Positions 59,830-64,000 of a stretch of DNA of 64,000 bases are shown here, piece by piece. This stretch comes from Paracoccaceae bacterium (lineage in GTDB: Bacteria > Pseudomonadota > Alphaproteobacteria > Rhodobacterales > Rhodobacteraceae), in contig JAMWZC010000004.1 of the NCBI GenBank assembly GCA_024304985.1, positions 62,001 through 126,000 of the forward strand, read 5' to 3'. Made by a program: the position numbers and the translations under genes. Every line of letters begins with the position of its first letter. Position 1 is the stretch's first letter. Under the pieces are notes generated by a model. The model was not told the DNA's origin. It saw only the letters and a program-made list of their open reading frames with translations, and did no database searches.

Positions 59830-59865
59830 GGCAACGGGGAACGCCTCCTGACGCCCCCCGTTGCC
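59830..59865 (-). terminator. Hairpin downstream of the PRC-barrel gene
   Basis: GGCAACGGGG (59830-59839) and CCCCGTTGCC (59856-59865), a perfect 10-bp stem, lie 15 bases after the stop of the leftward PRC-barrel gene. No T tract follows, so its terminator role is moderate. Confidence 0.5.
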
Positions 59866-59880
59866 TTGGAATGCACGATA

Positions 59881-60909
59881 TCAAAGATCGCTGTCGCTTT
59901 CCCATGTTTCCATGGCATCCAGCTCGTCCTCGGTATGATTGATATGGACGCGCAGCTCGTCGCCGTCTTGCACACGCAGCTCAACCTGATCCATCGGCAG
60001 TGCCACAGGCTTTTCACCGATGCCAAGAAATCCGCCTACATCGACGATCACGCTTTCGACCTCGCCGTCCTGTCCGAGGGACAGCTCGCTCACTTCACCC
60101 AGCCATTCGTTCTCGCTGCCATAGGCCGGCGCGCCGATCAACTCCTCGGTCGTAATGTCGGACAAGCTGACCTGATCCTGCTGGCGCTCCGACTGCTCCC
60201 ATGTGGTTGAGCCGAGGGTTTCGCCGGTATCGGTCGCACCCGTCTCGTCATAGGCTTCCGTTCCCTCGAACGCGGCACGGTCGCCGGTATAAACGACCGA
60301 GAATTCGGTTTCCTGAGCGTTATCGCCCACAGGTTCGGTGCGCTCCTGGGCACTTTGACCTTGCATCTCGGGAACAAAGCGCACGTCCTCGATGGAAACA
60401 CGCAGCCGGTTGGCATTCATGCCGAGAAACCCGCCGGAGTCGACGATCAGACCCTCAGCACCGCCATCGGTGTTCAGGATGACATCGCGGATCTCACCGA
60501 TCATCTCAAGATCACCAGGCTGCGGCGACATGCCCGCGCTGTCATTGGCGCCGGCGACATTGGACGCCGGATCGTTGCCCACCGTCCCCGAAGCTCCGGG
60601 TTGCACAGTGTTCTGCCCGCTGCCCTGATTCTGCTTATTGCTCTGCGGCACTGTTGCCGGTGCCGTGCTCTGGCCTTGCATCCCTGCCTGATCATCCGTC
60701 GGCATATACAGCCGCTTGCCGATCAACTGCGACGCCTGAATGGTGTCTCCCAGCGCCAGTTCGTCCTGGTTCTGCCGCTGCGCCTGCTCGGGCGAAGCCG
60801 GCTGCTCAGCCCGCGTTTGTTGCGAATGGCTCGGCGGTGTCTGCGTCTGCGCAAATGCCGGCGAAGCGATAAATGCCAAAAGCGAAGTCGTCATGAGAAG
60901 ATGTTTCAT
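59881..60909 (-). CDS. Exported PRC-barrel domain protein
   Basis: 342 aa from the ATG at 60909 (GGAG seven bases upstream). Signal peptide MKHLLMTTSLLAFIASPAFA. A Gln/Ala-rich linker follows, then two PRC-barrel units: first around GDLEMIGEIRDVILNTDGGA, second around GSENEWLGEVSELSLGQDGE and IVDVGGFLGIGEKPV. Acidic C-terminus. PRC barrels bind partners or surfaces; in periplasmic forms the role is not settled. No EcfG site was found upstream. Confidence 0.85.
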   Translation of the reverse strand: MKHLLMTTSLLAFIASPAFAQTQTPPSHSQQTRAEQPASPEQAQRQNQDELALGDTIQASQLIGKRLYMPTDDQAGMQGQSTAPATVPQSNKQNQGSGQNTVQPGASGTVGNDPASNVAGANDSAGMSPQPGDLEMIGEIRDVILNTDGGAEGLIVDSGGFLGMNANRLRVSIEDVRFVPEMQGQSAQERTEPVGDNAQETEFSVVYTGDRAAFEGTEAYDETGATDTGETLGSTTWEQSERQQDQVSLSDITTEELIGAPAYGSENEWLGEVSELSLGQDGEVESVIVDVGGFLGIGEKPVALPMDQVELRVQDGDELRVHINHTEDELDAMETWESDSDL

Positions 60910-61015
60910 TGGGGTCTCCATGATCCTGTTTCCCGGTTGAGCAGGGTTGAAGCCTGCAAGCCAAACAACAGTCCAAGGGCCGCAAATGTTGCACGATCCG
61001 CCAAAAAATCTCGTG

Positions 61016-61040
61016 GGAACAAAGCGCAAATCGACGGGTT
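61016..61040 (+). promoter_or_regulatory. Candidate EcfG promoter, distal, for SDR 3
   Basis: GGAAC (61016-61020), 16 bases, GGTT (61037-61040), about 128 bases before the SDR gene. Confidence 0.5.
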
Positions 61041-61108
61041 GACCCTTTTGGTCAAAACACCCGAAGCACTCTGAAAAAACGCCCGCAGCTACCTCGGACC
61101 AGAACTCA

Positions 61109-61133
61109 GGAACAACGAGGCAGCACTCCGGTT
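61109..61133 (+). promoter_or_regulatory. Candidate EcfG promoter, proximal, for SDR 3
   Basis: GGAAC (61109-61113), 16 bases, GGTT (61130-61133), 35 bases before the ATG. With the distal site it forms a tandem pair. Confidence 0.6.
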
Positions 61134-61168
61134 GGCAGACTGTCAGCAAACCGAGAAAGGCTTTCATC

Positions 61169-62251
61169 ATGACAGATCGACCAGACCACAAAGGTGACGC
61201 ACAGCAGACACCCCAAAACGAGAAGCTGCGGCACCGCGAACAGCACACCATAGATCAGCGCCAGCAGCAGATTGATCCGGCCGGCCACCACCGCACCGAC
61301 GTGAACGCGCTTGCCGTCGATACGATGAAGCAACCGGGCGATGCCGACGCCAGCGCAAGGCGGCAGGCAAGAGCACCGCAGGGCGCCGGTGGCCCGATCA
61401 GACATCCCCATCCACCCTTCCCCGAACAGACGCAGGAACTTCCGGGCAGTTTCGCGCAGATGGACCCCCGGCCTGATCACGGCGAAACCTCATGGAAAGG
61501 CGCCGCCCGGCTCGAGGGGCAGATCGCCCTTGTCACGGGTGGCGACAGCGGGATTGGCCGCGCCGTCGCCATCGCCTATGCCCGGGAAGGGGCCGATGTC
61601 GCCATCAGTTTTCTTGAGGAATCCGACGACGCCAGAGACACGGCCGAACAGGTGCGCGCAGCAGGCAAACGCTGCCTCCTGATCCCCGGCGACATCTCTG
61701 ACCCTGATCATTGCCGTTCGATGGTGAACCGCGTGGTCGAAGAACTGGGCGGGCTGGACGTCCTGGTCAACAATGCCGCCCATCAGCAAAGTTTCGATGC
61801 GCTCGATGACATCTCTGACCACGAATGGCAGCGCACCTTCGCCATCAACATCCACGCGATGTTCTACCTGTGCAAAGCAGCCCTGCCGCATCTGGAAGGT
61901 GGCGGCTGCATCATCAACACCGCCTCCATCAACTCCGATCAGCCAAACCCCTCGCTTCTGGCCTATGCCACGACCAAGGGCGCTGTGCAGAATTTCACAG
62001 TAGGTCTGGCGCAGTTTCTGGCCGATAAATCCGTCAGGGTGAATTGCGTCGCACCCGGTCCGGTCTGGACTCCGCTGATCCCCGGCAGCTTTTCGGGCGA
62101 GGCGGTCTCCCAATTCGGGGCCAACTATCCGATGAAGCGCCCCGCGCAGCCCGTCGAACTGGCCTCCGCCTATGTCATGCTGGCCGAACCGATGTCGAGC
62201 TATGTCTCGGGGGCCACGATCTCGGTGACAGGCGGCAGGCCGATGCTCTGA
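61169..62251 (+). CDS. Extended-N-terminus SDR stress oxidoreductase
   Basis: 360 aa. The first 110 residues are a polar, Gln/Arg-rich extension (QQTPQNEKLRHREQHTID and later HPHPPFPEQTQELPG), typical of YhdF/YhxC-like general stress SDRs. Then a classical Rossmann domain: TGGDSGIGRAVA, NNAA, NTASINS and catalytic YATTKGA. Cofactor and substrate are unknown; relatives are glucose dehydrogenase-like. GAAAGG precedes the ATG. Two EcfG-type sites are upstream. Confidence 0.88.
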   Translation: MTDRPDHKGDAQQTPQNEKLRHREQHTIDQRQQQIDPAGHHRTDVNALAVDTMKQPGDADASARRQARAPQGAGGPIRHPHPPFPEQTQELPGSFAQMDPRPDHGETSWKGAARLEGQIALVTGGDSGIGRAVAIAYAREGADVAISFLEESDDARDTAEQVRAAGKRCLLIPGDISDPDHCRSMVNRVVEELGGLDVLVNNAAHQQSFDALDDISDHEWQRTFAINIHAMFYLCKAALPHLEGGGCIINTASINSDQPNPSLLAYATTKGAVQNFTVGLAQFLADKSVRVNCVAPGPVWTPLIPGSFSGEAVSQFGANYPMKRPAQPVELASAYVMLAEPMSSYVSGATISVTGGRPML

Positions 62252-62256
62252 ACCAT

Positions 62257-62288
62257 TGTTGCATCCGCCATCGCAGGCGGATGCAACA
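62257..62288. terminator. Bidirectional hairpin between convergent genes
   Basis: TGTTGCATCCGCC (62257-62269), six bases, GGCGGATGCAACA (62276-62288), a perfect 13-bp stem. It lies 5 bases after the SDR stop and 1 base from the stop of the opposite gene. No T tract on either side. Confidence 0.65.
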
Positions 62289-62289
62289 G

Positions 62290-62724
62290 TTACACCGGCG
62301 AGAAGATGAACAACAGCACCAGCAATGCCATGGTCAGCAGGACTGCGATGACGATCCCGCCAAACCGACCAGGATGGACGGACGTTTCAGACCCTGCCTC
62401 ATCGCTCAACGGATCGTGCCTGCCCGCCCCTGTCACGCTGATGGCTCCCGTCGCACCGGCCACCCGCGACTTGTCTGTCTGCGGGACATCCGCCCTGCGA
62501 TCCTCCTGCGCGCGGGCAAGCTGCAACTGCTCCTCGGTGATCGGCGTTCCTGCCGCCTCATCATCAGTGCCAAGCGGGGCCGCCGCGGGATCGGGGTAAG
62601 TGACCTTGTCACGCCCCTTCCCCTCGTCAAGGTCGCGCCGCAACGCCGCGCCTGATGCCGCCACCCTGCCCTGCGGCGCGGAGGGGTGACCTTTCCGTTC
62701 AGTCTCGTCGCTGCGATCAGCCAT
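62290..62724 (-). CDS. Tail-anchored small stress protein
   Basis: 144 aa from the ATG at 62724 (AAAGGGGAA upstream). Long hydrophilic, charged N-terminal part (TERKGHPSAPQGRVAASGAA and onward), then a single C-terminal helix (FGGIVIAVLLTMALLVLLFI). No family known to me. The layout suggests a cytosolic domain tethered to the membrane. Preceded by an EcfG-type promoter. Confidence 0.7.
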   Translation of the reverse strand: MADRSDETERKGHPSAPQGRVAASGAALRRDLDEGKGRDKVTYPDPAAAPLGTDDEAAGTPITEEQLQLARAQEDRRADVPQTDKSRVAGATGAISVTGAGRHDPLSDEAGSETSVHPGRFGGIVIAVLLTMALLVLLFIFSPV

Positions 62725-62752
62725 GTCATTCCCCTTTGTCATCTTCTGCCCC

Positions 62753-62777
62753 AACCGGCCCGGCGGGTCATTGTTCC
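62753..62777 (-). promoter_or_regulatory. Candidate EcfG promoter
   Basis: On the minus strand GGAAC (62777-62773), 16 bases, GGTT (62756-62753), 29 bases before the tail-anchored protein gene. Confidence 0.6.
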
Positions 62778-62791
62778 ATGCAACGACACAC

Positions 62792-62816
62792 GGAACATCC
62801 AGCCGCCCTGCCAGTT
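62792..62816 (+). promoter_or_regulatory. Candidate EcfG promoter
   Basis: GGAAC (62792-62796), 16 bases, AGTT (62813-62816), 32 bases before the 77-aa gene; divergent to the previous site, 15 bases apart. Confidence 0.55.
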
Positions 62817-62847
62817 GATCACCCCGTGACAACCAGAAAAGGCCAGA

Positions 62848-63081
62848 ATGATGATCAGACCGTTGATGTTGGTGACAGGCGCGGGCGTGGCCCTCTACGC
62901 CTTGTCGAGAATGCTTCTGCCGCAGGCTGGGCGCTGCCTTGCCAGCACGCCGCGCATGGCCGCCGGGCCTGTGCGACCGGCAGGCTCCACGATGATCCGC
63001 GACACCCCGGAGCACTGGGACATGGTCGATGAACGCTCGGACGAATCCTTCCCCGCAAGCGATCCGCCGGGCACTTACTGA
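62848..63081 (+). CDS. 77-aa protein with SFPASDPPG tail motif
   Basis: One N-terminal hydrophobic stretch (IRPLMLVTGAGVALYALSRM), then a polar region ending DERSDESFPASDPPGTY. The SFPASDPP ending recurs in many short proteobacterial stress proteins of unknown function. The ATG at 62848 has a GGCCAGA upstream. Predicted EcfG-controlled. Confidence 0.7.
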   Translation: MMIRPLMLVTGAGVALYALSRMLLPQAGRCLASTPRMAAGPVRPAGSTMIRDTPEHWDMVDERSDESFPASDPPGTY

Positions 63082-63095
63082 CCGCCCCACCGGCC

Positions 63096-63129
63096 GTTCC
63101 GCCCCGCCTCTGTCAGGGCCGGGCGGAAC
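63096..63129. terminator. Hairpin between convergent genes
   Basis: GTTCCGCCC (63096-63104) and GGGCGGAAC (63121-63129), a perfect 9-bp stem with a 16-base loop, 14 bases from both neighbouring stops. It can serve either strand; no T tract. Confidence 0.55.
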
Positions 63130-63144
63130 ACCTTCCGACGGGTG

Positions 63145-63645
63145 TCAGTTGAACCGGACATGGTTTCTCACACCCAGTTCCTCCACACTATCCGGGCTCT
63201 GTCGGCTTGGATTATCCCAGTTGAAATGCGACGTGCCTTTGGCCGACGCCCAGATGGCCGCATCCGACAACTGCAACGCGATCATCATCAATGATGGATC
63301 ATCCTTGCCGTCGGCAAACAGTCCTGCAATCGCCGGCGTCCACAACGCATCAAGGATGCTGCGGTCCTCGCTCTCGTCAATCGGACCAGACACGCAGGCA
63401 TGAAAATCCTGCGCCTTCGAGATGATGACGAAATGCGCCTTGCTGTCCGGCGTCACGGCCTGCGCCAGATCGGTGTCACGCTTGGTCACGAACCAAAGCC
63501 TCCGACCTGCCCGGTCAACGTGATAGGCCATCGGTTGCATATGCTGCCCGCTTCCGTCCATCCCCAGCATCCCGGCATGAAGGTTTTCCAACTCCTCCCA
63601 CAGCAGGGCCTCAGGGTTGATGCGTGCGCGTTCCAGATCGGTCAT
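63145..63645 (-). CDS. Pyridoxamine-phosphate-oxidase-fold general stress protein
   Basis: 166 aa. HMQPMAYHVDRAGRRLWFVT and AHFVIISKAQDFHACVSGPI are typical of the split-barrel FMN-binding PPOX family, subgroup general stress protein 26. It probably binds FMN or a related flavin and protects under oxidative or envelope stress; the reaction is unknown. Lies 65 bases downstream of the 83-aa gene on the same strand; likely an operon. Confidence 0.88.
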   Translation of the reverse strand: MTDLERARINPEALLWEELENLHAGMLGMDGSGQHMQPMAYHVDRAGRRLWFVTKRDTDLAQAVTPDSKAHFVIISKAQDFHACVSGPIDESEDRSILDALWTPAIAGLFADGKDDPSLMMIALQLSDAAIWASAKGTSHFNWDNPSRQSPDSVEELGVRNHVRFN

Positions 63646-63710
63646 TGTTCACTCCTAGTTGATTGTGGTGGGTCACACGGTGAGAATGGTCAGACACCGT
63701 CGCGCGGCCG

Positions 63711-63962
63711 CTAACGCTCCTCATCGCCAAGCGTCATCACGGCAAAGGCCATATACAGCGTGCCGAACGTCAGCGCGCCCTGTCCAAGGAACAGCGCCGT
63801 TGGCCCGGCAGAGCCATAGCTCTCCAGCACCTGCCCCAAGCCGATGCTGTCAGTCCGGATCAGGACAAGACCAAAGGCACAGCCAAGCGTCGCCCCATCC
63901 ATGAATTGTGTCATCATGAATCGGATCAGGCGCGGAAGGTCTCTCCAGTTGCGTCCCAGCAT
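63711..63962 (-). CDS. 83-aa membrane protein
   Basis: Two predicted helices (QFMDGATLGCAFGLVLI and TALFLGQGALTFGTLYMAFA). No family recognised. First gene of a likely two-gene unit with the PPOX protein. The upstream region is cut by the window end, so its promoter is not visible. Confidence 0.65.
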   Translation of the reverse strand: MLGRNWRDLPRLIRFMMTQFMDGATLGCAFGLVLIRTDSIGLGQVLESYGSAGPTALFLGQGALTFGTLYMAFAVMTLGDEER

Positions 63963-64000
63963 GTGTTGGCTCCTGTCGGTCTTTGTGAGTTGACCTCCCC

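Noticed and set aside
59475-60026. Minus-strand gene between DUF305 and the PRC-barrel gene
   Set aside because: Mostly antisense to DUF305; the intergenic part has no start with a ribosome-binding site and no recognisable fold.
60355-61074. 239-codon plus-strand frame overlapping the PRC-barrel gene
   Set aside because: Antisense to a signal-peptide-bearing PRC-barrel protein; no motif and no ribosome-binding site.

Overview
The window looks like a chromosomal or large-plasmid segment of a marine Roseobacter-group alphaproteobacterium (Rhodobacterales). This is inferred from high G+C coding DNA, gene families typical of that group (YcsF/AHS1/AHS2 clusters, Pot-type ABC transporters, AEC carrier, EcfG-like sigma factor, DUF892, LigD/Ku) and patches of lower G+C accessory DNA. 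No rRNA, tRNA, CRISPR array or replication origin was recognised.

Layout. (1) 0.2-6 kb, AT-richer accessory DNA: an orphan membrane histidine kinase, a TTG-initiated cytochrome P450, an unknown 165-aa gene with a good sigma70-type promoter, and a frameshifted IS3-family element. (2) 6.2-31.4 kb, a large catabolic locus. Leftward: ATP-dependent hydantoinase subunits HyuB and HyuA, an AraC regulator, a cupin, an AEC carrier and a LysR regulator. Rightward: PxpA/YcsF, biotin carboxyl carrier protein, biotin carboxylase, PxpB and PxpC; a cytosolic paralogue of a substrate-binding protein coupled to a GntR regulator with two DNA-binding domains; a Pot-type ABC transporter with two different ATPases; two SDR dehydrogenases; a Tat-exported binding protein; an amidase; a NodB-fold hydrolase; a small CxxC protein and a COG0523 metallochaperone GTPase. 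Together they suggest import and ring-opening of a cyclic amide, imide or lactam, including a biotin-dependent step. The substrate is not known from sequence. (3) 31.8-35.7 kb, a three-gene membrane/GTPase operon of unknown function. (4) 35.8-48.3 kb, mobile DNA: a PD-(D/E)XK-like/zinc-finger protein, an unknown gene with no canonical upstream start, an integrative element (AlpA, Toprim primase-like, HTH, excisionase, tyrosine integrase), two unknown membrane genes, a Tn7-like tnsABC operon without a visible TniQ, and IS66 remnants. (5) 48.8-64 kb, a stress and DNA-repair island: CinA-C, a thioredoxin-reductase-like protein, two Ku proteins with LigD, an ECF sigma factor, DUF892, DUF305, PRC-barrel, SDR, PPOX and several tiny membrane proteins.

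The clearest system-level signal is in region 5: fourteen sites of the form GGAAC-N16/17-(C/G/A/T)GTT or CGTC, the alphaproteobacterial general-stress (EcfG) promoter, lie upstream of its genes, including the sigma factor itself. In region 2 the most unusual features are the translationally coupled pair of a binding protein without an export signal and a double-wHTH GntR regulator, and an importer with one canonical ATPase and one whose H-loop histidine is replaced by glycine.
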